NCBI RefSeq assembly: GCF_032884065.1
Contig: NC_088867.1
Location: 50,651,317 to 50,715,316 of the forward strand
From: Artemia franciscana
Taxonomy: Eukaryota > Arthropoda > Branchiopoda > Anostraca > Artemiidae
Length of the DNA: 64,000 nucleotides
Direction of reading: 5' to 3'
This document shows, piece after piece, positions 24,640-35,689 of this stretch (position 1 is the stretch's first letter; the number at the start of each line of letters is the position of its first letter). The notes below the pieces were generated by a model that was not told where the DNA came from, did not search any database, and worked only from the letters and a program-made list of their open reading frames with translations. The position numbers and the translations under genes were made by a program.

Positions 24640-26100
24640 CTGAATTGGTAGCTTCTTATTTATCTTGAATCTGCTCAGATTTCTTTCAGTTAATTTTTTG
24701 ATTCTAGGAGTCAAAACATTGAGTTCTGAGCCCTGTGTATAAGTATAGTCAGATAGACTCTTAGCTGATAGTGAGATTTTTTGGTGCTTGAAGCACTTTA
24801 ACAATTTACATTGCAGGATATACTGTGCAGAAGTAAGCATATTACATTTAAAAAGACAATGGTAAATTGTTTAATTTTTTGAATTACAATACCTGCAGAG
24901 GGGAAGAGGAAGCAGAGCCTCTTGAATTAGGGAACTAATATGAAAACGCCTGAAAATCTTGCCCATTTGAGTCAGACCGAGTTATGCCTGGGTGGGTTGG
25001 AACATACTGAAAGTGAGTTCTTAAGCCTCTTGAAGCAATTTTATCAATAATGCTAAGACAATGAAATGCGTCTATATCCATCTTATACTGAGAAGCTGAA
25101 GACAGCAGTTCTAGGCATGACAGAGAGTCAGAATAAACTATACTATTTTGTAAATTAGCAATCAAAGGTTGATTATTCATGAGATGAAAGAAATCTTCGT
25201 CTTTCAATTATTGTTGATAATCCACTCTCTAAGAAGAAACTTAGTACTTGTTGGTTTCCTAGGACCAAATATGAGACGGATTATATCATTTGTGTTATTT
25301 TAATTTGCACATATGGTTCTTTGCACAAGCACCATAAACAATGAGCCCAAAATCAATATGGGGTCTTATATGTGATTCAGAAAATTGGAGTAAAATTTTC
25401 TCATTACAACCCCAAGGTGTGGATAGTAGTCTTTTTATTTTTCTATGGCATTTTTTTATTGTGTTTGTGATGTGAAGATGCAAATTAAGTTTTTGGTGAA
25501 GTGTGAGACCTAAGTAATTAATTTGATCGTCCTATGGAATAATTATTCCATTTAGAATTAGTCTTGCATTAACATTATTTCACTTACGGTGGAATTGGAT
25601 GATTTTTGATTGGGTGGGTGCAATGGCTAAATCAGAAGTTTGAGAAACTTTTTCAAATTGTAAAAGTGACTTTTGCAACTTTGAATATGCAATCTCAAAG
25701 GTCTCGCCAGTTGCCCATAATCCCACATCATCAGCACATTGTAAATTGGTGTGTGGGAGGTTCATCACCCAGAGAAATAGGGAGAAGAGGAGGCAGCTCA
25801 GGACTGCATCCTGTGTCAGACCTTTAGTTATTTTAGTTTTGGGTGAGGAGGCTGAACCTAAATAAAAAATGAAATTTCAATTTTCTATGAAAGATTTTAT
25901 AGGGGATACTAGCTTATGGGGTAATCCAAGACTTACAAGTTTAGCTAAAAGGATCTGGCGGTTCACATTGTCATATGCCCCTTCAAAGTCCAGGAATTAT
26001 TTCCTACTAGGACATTATTTTTAGATAGGGATTCATTTGTTGCATTTGTTAGCAATATAAATGCATCTGTTGAGGAGTGGTGTTTCCTGAACACCACTCC
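24640..26100 (-). pseudogene. Dead RNase H-bearing non-LTR retrotransposon (copy A)
   Basis: Minus-strand pieces in order: reverse transcriptase motif B/C region (LPHTNLQCADD, 25580-25840; the usual YADD Tyr is Cys), a C-terminal RT segment with ESHIRPHIDFG (25295-25483), and an RNase H segment with IVYSDSLSCLELL and YVPTHPGIT (24935-25207). This order fits I/R1/Loa-type LINEs. Compared with copy B it has two deletions of about 200-240 bp, one fusing the RNase H end to downstream sequence. The element was inserted before the duplication because both copies carry it at the same place. Confidence 0.75.
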
Positions 26101-26752
26101 TGGGGTTACTCATGTCTAAGTTACTCGTCACAGCAAAATTTCCAACATAACGCTTTCTCTCAGTTTCTCTAGTGTTATTGCTTAAAGTAACCCAAACTGA
26201 TGATGCAGATGAAAAATTGCATAATAGCAACTTTTGAATCTTTTCAGTTAACACTTAATATGTTATTTTTAATGCATTTTCGACTTGTTTTTAAAAATAG
26301 TAGCGAATTGATTATAAAAACAAAACAGCCCAGCAGTTTCGATGAGCTCTGGTTGACTAATACCGCGACAAAGCTACGAAAGCTACGAAATTGAGCTTCA
26401 GTTATGAAACTGACTTGATGTTAAGGATATGAATTAGACGAAGCTTTATTTTACAAAAAGAGAAACACAGACAAAGTAATGTGCACTTTCAAAATTCACA
26501 ATATCTGTAGGATACATCTAAAAAAAAAGCTTTGGTAGGAAAGCTAAATAAAAATTAATATTTCTCCTAAGAACAACTACTTAAGTGAATTTTTTTTTAG
26601 TCTCGTACTACAGATAAGACTGAGCAGAACAATATGTTTGAAAAGGCAAAACAATTCAAAGATTTAAATATATATATATATATTTTTTTTACAGACTATA
26701 AATAGAAAAACTATGAATCAAATTTAAGATAATTTCACTTTTGGGAAGGATC

Positions 26753-26935
26753 CATTTTTATTCACTAATATTTAATTTCAAAGTGAGGGTATCGCCACTA
26801 TGTATATTCACTAATAAATAATTTCAAGGTAAGGGTACAGCCACTATGTAAAAATTCAGACTCTACCAATTCCATAATTTTGGCACCAGTTCTGTCACAC
26901 AGATTCCCACCTCCCTTAAAGAGAAGTTTCAGTTT
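26753..26935 (-). repeat. Extra tandem copy of the ZFAND1 exon 3' end
   Basis: Repeats the last 110-130 bp of the exon remnant ending at 27050 ('TTCACTAAT', 'GGTATCGCCACTATGTA', 'GACTCTACCAATTCCATAATTTTGGCACCAG'), about 290 bp upstream on the plus strand. Only copy A has it; copy B keeps one. Confidence 0.7.
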
Positions 26936-27049
26936 TATGATGCAAAGTTTGTCCAAGTTCATCTAGTGCCCTGTAGAGGGGAATAGGTGGGCATAGGTGC
27001 ATCAAAAGACTTCCCAGATTTGATTAAGGATCTAGATCTGAATCCATTT

Positions 27050-27640
27050 TTATTCACTAATATTTAATTTCAAGCTCAGGGTATCGCCACTATGTAGAAG
27101 TTCAGACTCTACCAATTCCATAATTTTGGCACCAGCTCTGTCATACAGATTAGTATCTTCCTTAAAGAGACATAATTTTGGAACATTCAATTTATGATTA
27201 TTATTAACAACATTACATAAAGATGCAATGCTATCGACTGCCTTTCCAACTGACCGATATTTGGACACAAAAACAGGTATATCTCCTTTTTCACTTTTCA
27301 CAAGAAAAAATACTTTCTCCTCTTGTCGAATGTTGTTCAATCCAATCGCTTTATGTTTAATCTTCATTAACCGCACTTTAGCTGACATTTTGGAGCTTTT
27401 TCCAACCCTTGGTCTACTAAGCTGCACGGCCTTCTCTTGGATCTTATGCACCAATTTAGATGTTTCTGGCATGTATTATTTAGGAGGAACGTAGCTGATG
27501 CACGAGTGCGTATCTGGAAAACGATGCGTGAGACGAAAATGTTTTGAACATCCTGGACATTCAAGCCGACTTACATCACGATGAGAACAATTAGGAAAAG
27601 ATCATTCATGTGTTCCTATTTTGCCAAGTGCTTTTGGAGC
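27050..27640 (-). pseudogene. ZFAND1-type AN1 zinc-finger exon, disrupted copy
   Basis: Collinear with the open exon at 59006-59596. Two in-frame stops are present. TGA at 27602-27604 replaces the first zinc-ligand Cys of the AN1 finger, and TAA at 27476-27478 sits in the PPK-stop-YM linker. The downstream 140 codons stay open (MPETSKLV...NISE) and retain the C-terminal ubiquitin-like region, with several replacements relative to copy B. The splice acceptor at 27641 is kept. The two stops rule out the normal product. A short C-terminal product from the internal Met is possible but unlikely to bind zinc. Confidence 0.85.
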
Positions 27641-28089
27641 CTGAAAAACAAATAAAATTTACAATGTTGAAGTCTTACAACTATAAGATAATAACTATTA
27701 AATGGCCAATACACGTTAAAATTTCGATAAAAGTGCCGGTTTAACGGATGTAACAATGAACCCAGACAAAACCCACAAGTGTATGTTGCATGTGTTTCAG
27801 ACAGTCGGATCGACCTGGAGAGCACTAAAGATGGAAGCGTAGCTTGAACCCTGGGTGGACAGCAGCGGTAATAAGAACACTAACGGTTATATTCCAGTAG
27901 CCCCTTCTGGCGTATTCTCAATGACTGTAATTTAAGAACTTCTCTCTCCTCAAAAAGGTCGAATTGGTTGCTCAAAAAATTGGTCGAAAGGATATCAAAT
28001 GTGACCTATCATTGCGTTGGGTTGAGATCGAGCAGCTCCTTTTGGTGAATAACAGGACAACAAGAAATTAGAAAAACCCTCGTCAGGCC

Positions 28090-28148
28090 CGGGCTAAGTA
28101 TGGGAACTGTTTCTGTTTTTATTTCTTTTTTTTTGTGTAGCCTGTTTC

Positions 28149-28223
<75 letters not shown>

Positions 28224-28335
28224 AGAACAGAACAGAAACAGGACATCTGTTTTTGTTGGACCTGTTTCTGTTCTCTTTTCTGTTAAACCGTTTCTGTTTT
28301 TTTTACCTGTCTTCTGTTTTTTCCGTTCAACCACC
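28090..28335. repeat. CTGTTTCTG-rich inverted segment with a 68-bp poly-A run
   Basis: Poly-A occupies 28152-28219. It is followed by (GAACA)n and 'ACAGGACATCTGTTTTTGT.GGACCTGTTTCTGTT'. The same unit occurs at 30890-30990 and 60065-60245 with very different A/T run lengths. GAAACAGGTC and GGACCTGTTTC form inverted arms, so it may be a small foldback or MITE. Confidence 0.6.
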
Positions 28336-28427
28336 TCCTTACGTTTAAGCTATTGTTAAAGCTTGCTACCTTGGGGGGATTGAAAGGTCTTCATGCTTTG
28401 GTTACCTCCTTTACCTTTCTGTAACCA

Positions 28428-28690
28428 ATGCTGTCAAGTCCTGGGGAGAAATTGATGCAGAGTAAGTTGTTAAATGTGAATCTGATTTCAGTGATGATGA
28501 ACTGGAAGAAGGCTCAAGTAGAGAGCAAGAGATCAGACGAAGATGATGTACCCAATGTCATAAATGAGGCTATTGCTAATACCGCGTCTGATATGGATGA
28601 CCCTGATAAGTTGGATGAGAAAAGTGTATGTGATGGGTGAGCTGAAACTACATCTGATGTGGAGGCAGCACTAGAGACATAGTTTTTACT
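28428..28690 (+). pseudogene. Acidic coding-like remnant (copy A)
   Basis: Plus-strand pieces SDFSDDELEEGSSREQEI and DEDDVPNVINEAIANTASDMDDP lie in different frames, joined by a 1-nt shift. The partner in copy B at 60344-60540 is open across the join. The acidic, Ser-rich composition recalls the N-terminus of some DNA transposases (piggyBac-like), but that is only a resemblance. Confidence 0.3.
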
Positions 28691-28844
28691 TATATTTTAT
28701 TTAGCTAGCTCTTGTAATTACTGCTTTTTCAGCTAAGAAGAAGCTCTAGTCTAACAACAAGACATCCTCCAAAGACTGAGAACCTGCAGCCTTATTGCAA
28801 TATTAACTTTAAAGCTGGTCGAAAACAGAACCGTATCCGAGAAT

Positions 28845-30560
28845 CCTGATGTAGAAGTTTCAAGCTTCCAGCTGCCAAAATGTGGCATTAAGTATTTTTG
28901 GCCAGAAGAAAGATCACAGATACGTATTATTTGTTTGTTTTTTTTCAGGGGTGATGGAATCGAATCAATAGTCTTAAAATATCGAGAAAGGGCTCATTCG
29001 AAAAGAAATTAAAAGTTCTATTGCCCTTTTAAGTGACCAAAAAGATTGAAGGCAACTGACTTCCTTCACATCCACCTTTTTTCCTAAGAGTCGACCGATC
29101 AAAATTCTGAGATAGCAATTTTGTTCAGTATAGGTGAAAAGCCCAGTAGCCTAACTATGTCTTTAAGGACAACATAACCCCCACAGCCCCTGGGGAGATG
29201 CTTGTAAGTCGCGAAATTTTCATGGGAAAGCATACAGACATTTCCGGAAAGGGGAGATAATTTTCTGCTGAAGGGATTGTCTATGGGGGTAATTTTCCGT
29301 GGGGAGGGAAGTTCTGGAGGGGGGGGGGTGAACTTCCCAAGGGAAATTTTACACTGGGGGAATTTTCCAAGATTCCTATACAAAATTATTTTTATTTGTC
29401 TTCCTTTCTAGTTTCCGACTCAGTTTCACATGTAAACATTAAGAGGAATTGTGCGGGGAAAATATTTACCGGGTTGGAATTGTCTAGAGGTGATCTTTCC
29501 GTAGGAGAGATCCTACCTTTCTAATAGGAGGCGGTGGGTATTGGTGAGAAGAATTTTCCAAGGGGGAATTTCTGGCATGATTTTAAAACGATAAGGAATT
29601 AAAGTTTTTTTTCAAATAAAGTGGGCTAAGAAAAAATTTAAGTCGGAATCGCCCGCAAGATATTTTCCAGGGGTAATTTCCAGCTAGAATGGGAATGTCT
29701 GGGGGGAATTCTCCTGGTGAAGGAGAGGGGGGTTATTTTACTGGGAAAAACTTTGCATGGAGGGATTTTCCGTGAGGGTAAGGTATTTTCCATGGAAGAG
29801 GATTTCCCAGCATTATTTAAAAATTATTTATTTCGTTTTTTCAATAAGTAGTATAGTGCAATACGCACTACTTAAGAATGGTTAATATTATTTTACACTT
29901 TCTCTTGGAACATTTCAGAATTCTACATATAGTTGAAAATATTTTCAATGCTAAAGTTTTTCTGTACTTTTATGAAAGGTTCTTAACATTCTATTCAAAC
30001 AACCCTTATGTTTCAGTAGTTCTTAAAGGATTGGGACGAAAGTCAATCTTTAGCGTGAGGACCGAGGTGTTGAGGAGGGGACAGCCCCCTCATACATATA
30101 ATAAATAATTTTGGTTTTATATGTGGAGATTCACCCGTTGGGAAGATAGTTTCTTTCCAGAGAAAATTTTACACGACGGGAAACTTCGCTAAAATTAATA
30201 TGCAAATTCTGTTTTGATTATTCATATACGGTGAGCCAAATTTGAAGCTGCATGATTTAAAAAACGCTCAGAAATTAAATAAAAAAAAAAAGTTTTTTCA
30301 CTGAAACTACGGAGCGACATTAAAACTTAAAACGAACAGAAATTATTGCTTCTATGAAAGGGGCTTTCCCCTCCTCAACGCCTCATTCTTTACGCTAAAC
30401 ATTGCCTCTTTGTTATATCTTACAACTTAAATTAATAAAAAAAAAACTTTAGCGTAAAGAGCGAGGCGTTGAAGAGGGGACACCCCCTTTCATATATCAA
30501 ATAATTTCTGTTCGCTTTCATTTGTAATCTCGATTCCTGTTTTCAGTTAAGAAAACTTGT
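28845..30560 (+). repeat. R1 repeat unit, diverged internal part
   Basis: Begins inside the R1 head module ('AAGTTTCAAGCTTCCAGCTGCC'), continues through the GTGACCAAAAAGATTG module and the TTTAGCGTGAGGACCGAGG element, and ends in a palindrome at about 30292-30560. The palindrome arms carry a CAACGCCTC variant on both sides. Between 29260 and 29820 the unit is expanded by G-rich short repeats. Confidence 0.75.
29260..29820 (+). repeat. Degenerate cluster of GGGAATTTTCC-like motifs
   Basis: At least ten matches or near matches to GGGGAATTTTCC / GGGATTTTCC, about 20-60 bp apart. GGGAATTTTCC fits the NF-kappaB/Rel site consensus. They look like a decayed simple repeat, since other R1 units hold only one or two (GGAACTTTCC types). 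Any regulatory role is speculative. Confidence 0.45.
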
Positions 30561-31012
30561 TTTTTTTTTAAATTTAATTTAAAAGAAAAGTTTGTTACTT
30601 TTATTTCATACTCTGTTGTTCAACATCTTGAGCTGGCAAGAACGAAATCGTCTTATGCCCAGGTCCTCTAATAGGTTTTAGAATCACTTGTGCAGTTTCG
30701 AGTCGTATTGTATGCGCATGTATTTGATTAAAAATAAGATGGAGTAGTGGATACGGGATGGTATCAAGATGGTTTATTTATACAAGCTTAGGAATTACGG
30801 CGTATAATCGCCCAGTATAGATGACTGCGTGCAAAATGAGGAAGATAAAAAAAGAAAGATAAAAAGAGCTGCCAAAATAGATGTTTTTTCTTTCAAAAAA
30901 CAGAAAAGAAAGTAGAAACAGGTCACTGTTTTTGACGGACCTGTTTCTGTTTTTTTTTTTCCGTTTCTGTTTTTTTTTTTTTTTTTTGAAAAAAAGACAC
31001 CACAAATCACAC
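30561..31012. other. Spacer between R1 units
   Basis: AT-rich, no gene seen. It contains the second CTGTTTCTG-type inverted segment (about 30890-30990). Confidence 0.4.
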
Positions 31013-32705
31013 AGTTCATGGTAACGAACTGTAATAAGGAGCGACCCAGCTCAATAGTAACCAAAACTCTAAAAAAGGGAATTTTGATACCAATAGCTAC
31101 ATCAAAAGAATCGCATTTTAATACTGATTTTAAATATATAAGTCTCATCAAGTTTAATTTTACCCATCAAAAGTTACGAACCTGATAAAATTTGCCATAT
31201 TTTAGAAAAAAGGGGGAAATACCCCCTCAAAGTCATAGAATCTTAACGAAAATCACACCATCAGATTCAGCGTATGAGAGAACCCTATTGTAGAAGTTTC
31301 AAGCTCCTATCTACAAAAATGTGGAATTTTGTATTTTTTGCCAGAAGGCAGATCACGGATGCGTGTTTATTTGTTTTTTTTTCCAGGGGTGATCGTATCG
31401 ACCCAGTGGTCCTAGAATATTGCGAAAGGGCTCATTCTAACGGAAATGAAAAGTTCTAGTGCCCTTTATGAGTGATCAAAAAATTGGAGGGCACCTAGGC
31501 CCCCTCCCACGCTGATTATTTTCCCAAAATCACCGTATCAAAATTCTGAGATAGCTATTTTATTCAGCATAGTCGAAAAACCTTATAATTATGTCTTTGG
31601 GGACGACATTATCTCCCTCAGTCCGCGTGGGAGGGGCTATAAGTTACAAACTTTGACCAGTACTTACAGATAGTAATGGTTATTGGGAAGTGTACAGACG
31701 TTTTCAGGGGGATTCTTTGGTTGGGAGAGGGGTTAAGAATAGGGGGTTATGTTGGGGGAACTTTCCATGGAGGAATTTGTCATGGGGGAAGAAAATTTCC
31801 ATGCAGGGAGGGCGGGATTTTCTAGCATTATTTTTTAAAAAAAAAGAAAAAATGAATATGAAAAAGTTTTTTCAACTGAAAGTAAGGAGCAGCATTAAAA
31901 CTTAAAACGAACAGAAATTATTACGCATATGAGGGGTTTACCTCCTCCTAATACCTCGCTCTTCACGCTTAAGTATTTTTAGTAATTTCAACTATTTATT
32001 CTACGGCCTTTGTGATTCAGAGGTCATTCGCAAGGAATTGGGACAAAATTAAAGCTTTAGTGTAAAGAGCGAGGTACTGACGTGGGGGTGAACCCCCTCA
32101 TATACATAATAAAAACATGCGAATACGGAAGTTCGTTACGTAAGCTAATTTGTAAGTTACGCATATCTTTTACTAATAAAAACGTTCGTAAAAAATTATA
32201 AGTTCTAGTTGCCTTTTTAAGTAACCAAAAAATTGGGAGGCAACTAGGCCTCCTCCCTAGCTCATTTTTCTCTCAAAATCTTTCGATCAAAACTACGAGA
32301 AAGCCTTTTAGCCAAAAAAAATAAATATGCAAATTTCGTTTATTTTTCATCTGCGGAGAGCCTAAATCAAAATATGCATTAATTCAAAAACGTTCAGAAA
32401 TTAAATAAAAAAAACAAGTTTTTTTTAACTGAAGTAAGGAGCGACATTAAAACTTAAAACTAACAGAAATTACTTCGTATATGAAAGGGGCTGCTCCCTC
32501 ATTAACATCCCGCTCTTTACGCTAAAGTTTTTTACTGTTTTAAAGAATAGAGTTGAGAGAAAGAGTCAAACTTTAGAGTTCAAAGTTTAGCGTAAAGAGC
32601 GGAGTATTAATGAGGGAGCAGCCCCTTCCATATACGAAGTAATTTATGTTCGTTTCAAGTTTTACTGTCGCTCCTTACTTTCAGTTAAAAAAACTTTTTT
32701 CTTTT
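31013..32705 (+). repeat. R1 repeat, the most complete unit in the window (about 1.7 kb)
   Basis: Starts with the head hairpin (CAGTTCATGGTAACGAACTG) and AATAAGGAGCGAC, and ends with a palindrome whose right arm closes in GTCGCTCCTTACTTTCAG. The terminal motif AACTG.AA.TAAGGAGCGAC is therefore present inverted at the two ends. It also appears at the mid-unit position (about 31877) and at the left palindrome arm (about 32427). No transposase-like ORF. Best described as a non-autonomous, inverted-terminal mobile repeat; superfamily unknown. Confidence 0.75.
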
Positions 32706-32975
32706 ATTTAATTTTGATAGAAGCCTTGAAGGTTTTGCTAGAAAAATCTTATTAACGAAAAGCCAATTGACTTTTTCCTGTATTACACATCAAAGTATAA
32801 AAGCATTGAGGGGACGCTTGCTTCCTTGATTCATTACTTTAGCTCAAGTGGGTTGGGTTTTGTGTTTTGAGTGTTGAAATACAGTTGATATCGCTCCCTT
32901 TTCTCTTGTTGCTGTACAAGAGGCATTGTCTACTCATATATGTACTCTCTTTAAACGAGTAATAATTGTGTATCT

Positions 32976-33413
32976 CAGGCACGTACGTAGAATTTTTTTC
33001 GGGGGGGGGCCAAAATCTTCGAAACAGCAGATATAAAGTAGCACTTTTTTATTTACTAATGCAAAAAGCACGTATATCGGAAAATACAGATTAACTTTAA
33101 TCTGTAGTATTGTACCGGATGGGAGGAAGAAAACTGAAGCCTCAAAAGTACGTTTTAGGCTCAGGTTATGTTCATAGCGATTTAGAACCAGTGATTAATC
33201 TGTTATATCCCATTGAAAGGGAAATTTTAGGGTTAACAGTGGAATATGGGTGCTGTGATGGGTAGTTCTTCTATTGCAAAAACGTAGATTTTAATGAAGA
33301 ATGATAGTTTCCAAATTGATCCATTAAAAGCTGTACTTTATCCTGAAAAGGGGGGATAAATGCCCTAATACCAAGGATAATTCTATTTTGCTGTGGAAAG
33401 CAAACTCTCTTTA

Positions 33414-33497
<84 letters not shown>

Positions 33498-33735
33498 AGT
33501 ACAATTGCTAATTACTTCAAAGAAGGTAAAAAGTTAGACAGAAAATGGGTTAATAATTGGGCAGTGACTTGACCGGGTAATTGCATGCTCTAAAATCCAC
33601 CAAAAAAGGCTTCACACATGTATCTAGATTCTGAAAAAATATCCTACTTTTGCCAGAAATCCCCAGAAACCATGGGGAAATTAAATATATCACAAAATTT
33701 CGGGGGGGCCGAAGGCCCCCCTGCGTACGTGCCAG
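32976..33735. mobile_element. Second hAT-like element, inverted relative to 726-1427
   Basis: Termini CAGGCACGTACG and CGTACGTGCCAG are perfect 12-bp inverted repeats. Flanking 8-bp target duplications are GTGTATCT (32968-32975) and GTATATCT (33736-33743), 7 of 8 identical. The interior is the reverse complement of the first copy, with an 82-bp poly-A run at 33415-33496. No transposase. Two independent insertions with 8-bp duplications strongly support a real mobile family. Confidence 0.88.
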
Positions 33736-34363
33736 GTATATCTATATATTTTTTAAGTATTTTTTCTCGAAACAGCTCCGTTTTGTTTGAAAATTGGCTT
33801 CGAATGCACGTCGGAATGAAGTCGTATTCAAATTCATTTAAAGAGCAAATTACATCATTTTTTTTGGGTAGTATCGCTTTTAGTATCTACGACGCATGTA
33901 AAATTACACAAGATGATGAATGGTTCCAAAGAGCAAATGCAGAAGGCATGGAACAAGCGACTGCGAGGATCAGACTGAATTTCCAATGAATATGTTGCAC
34001 AATGAAATCTATGGTTAGAAGACAAATCAAAATTTGAATGGAATGGAAGAACTTGATAGCGTCTTGAAGAATCAAACAGTTCGTGGTAACGAACTGTAGT
34101 AAGGAGCGACCTGGCTCAATAGTAAACGAAACTCTAAAAAATGGAATTTTGATACCAATAGCTACATCAAAAGAATCGCATTTTAATGCTGGTTTTAAAT
34201 ATATAAGTTTCAGGGTTCGGACAGGTCGGTTCGTTTCAAATTATAGGCTCTGTCCTATTTTTATAGGATTTCCCGGGCCCAAATATAGGCCAAATATAGG
34301 ATTCGGAAGTCCTCGGGATCAGATCTATGGTAGATGGCGTGGGATGCCTGGTCACATAAATTA

Positions 34364-35180
34364 CCAAGTTTCATCCCGATCCCTCCATTCTAAGCGTTTC
34401 CCATGATTTTAGCCCCCCCCCCCCCAATGGCACCAGATCCGGTGGTGATTTAAAATAAAAGCGTTTAGAAACGACATCCTTCTAAGTATCAAATTTCATT
34501 GAGATCCGATCACCCGTTCGTAAGTTAAAAATACCTCATTTTTCTAATTTTTCAGAATCAACCCCCCCCCCCAAAACTACCCCAAAGAGAGCGGATCCGT
34601 TCTAGTTATGTCAATCATGTATCTAGGACTTATGCTTATTTTTCCCACCAAGTTTCAGCCCAATCCCTCCAATCTAAGCGTTTTCCATGATTTTAGGTCA
34701 CCCCAAACTCCCCCCCAATGTCCCCAGATCCGGTCGGGATTTAAAATAAGAGCTTTGAGACACGATATGCTTCTAAATATCAAATTTCATTGAGATCCAA
34801 TCACCCGTTCGTAAGTTAAAAATACCTCATTTTTTCTAACTTTTCAGAATCACCCCCCCTCCCAACTACCCCAAAGAGAGCGGATCCGTTCTGGTTATGT
34901 CAATCATGTATCTAGGACTTGTGCTTATTTTTCCCATCAAGTTTCAGCCCAATCCCTCCACTCTAAGTGTATTCCAAGATTTTAGGTTTCCCCCTCAAAA
35001 CTCCCCCAATGTCACCAGATTCGGTCGGGATTTAAAATAACAGCTATGAGACACGATATCCTTCTAAAAATCAAATTTCATTAAGATCTGATCAACCGTT
35101 CGTAAGTTAAATACTTCATTTTTCTATTTTTTCTGAATTAACGGGCCGCCCACTCCCCAACCCCAGGTGGTCAAATCGGG
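34364..35180 (-). repeat. Three tandem units of about 284-289 bp
   Basis: Units start at 34364, 34648 and 34937 with CAAGTTTCA(T/G)CCC. Each carries 'CCAGATCCGGTCGGGATTTAAAATA' (variants), 'CGATCACCCGTTCGTAAGTTAAA' and 'AGAGAGCGGATCCGTTCT'. They are followed by GACAGACAGACAG and TGTCACTTGGTTAATACC. On the minus strand this lies directly downstream of a reverse-transcriptase-like fragment, so it is probably a tandemly repeated LINE 3' region. Confidence 0.8.
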
Positions 35181-35356
35181 AAAACGACTGTTTCTAATTT
35201 AATCTGGTCCAGTTCCTGATAAGCCTGCCAAATTTCATCGTCCTAGCTTACCTGGAAGTGCCTAAAGTAGCAAAACCAGGACCGACAGACAGACAGAATT
35301 TGCAATTGCTATATGTCACTTGGTTAATACCATAAAAACACTATGCTACAATGAGA

Positions 35357-35689
35357 TTAACCAAACAGACGGACCAAAGGATGATGAGGCGATAAACGAT
35401 AAAAAGCTGATTCCGACAACCTTCCATGTAGGAGGGCCAACTTTGCACTTCTATCAGGGACATCAAACCTACGAATTATCTTACCATTGCTATACCAAGG
35501 GGGGAGATAAAGTAAAAATTTACAATATCTGAAATAAAAAGTCCGAATCTGATTAGCATCATTTTTCTTTAGAAGGGGATAAAGACCAGATAGATAAAGG
35601 ACTGATTGATCACAGAATGTAGCATATAGCCTACCCAGTGCACGTCTATTATACTTCCCTCGATTAGCAAGTATCTTAGAATAGCCCAT
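35357..35689 (-). pseudogene. C-terminal fragment of a non-LTR retrotransposon polyprotein
   Basis: A 110-codon open frame with FYFRYCKFLLYLPPWYSN followed by FDVPD. The pattern (aromatic/basic run, LPPW..N) resembles the region after the RT domain in Jockey/I-type LINE proteins. No catalytic motif is included. It sits inside the hAT-like element with the tandem array as its apparent 3' region. Assignment is by general resemblance only. Confidence 0.35.

Larger units (their letters stand above)
17417..28826 (+). repeat. Segmental duplication copy A (11.4 kb)
   Basis: Collinear and direct with 43701-60788. In one 140-bp stretch I compared by eye (24204 onward against 56007 onward), about 8% of bases differ. 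17417-20830 aligns with 43701-47190 and is non-coding, made of loosely periodic segments (roughly 150-190 bp) with 'AATCAGAAAAA' and 'CCATTTTTGGACCC' motifs. 20880-21330 and 21600-21975 are an internal tandem pair. 22270-24640 aligns with 54285-56440. The LINE and ZFAND1 pieces follow. Copy A lacks the 5.7-kb LINE insertions present in copy B. Confidence 0.9.

Noticed and set aside
30795-31151. 118-codon minus ORF
   Set aside because: Reads through a poly-T tract and the R1 head; not shared with other R1 copies.
33271-33504. Poly-Phe ORF (also 28119-28334)
   Set aside because: Antisense of poly-A runs inside repeats.
33618-33989. 123-codon plus-strand ORF
   Set aside because: Spans the right end of a hAT-like element into R1-flanking DNA; chance frame across a junction.
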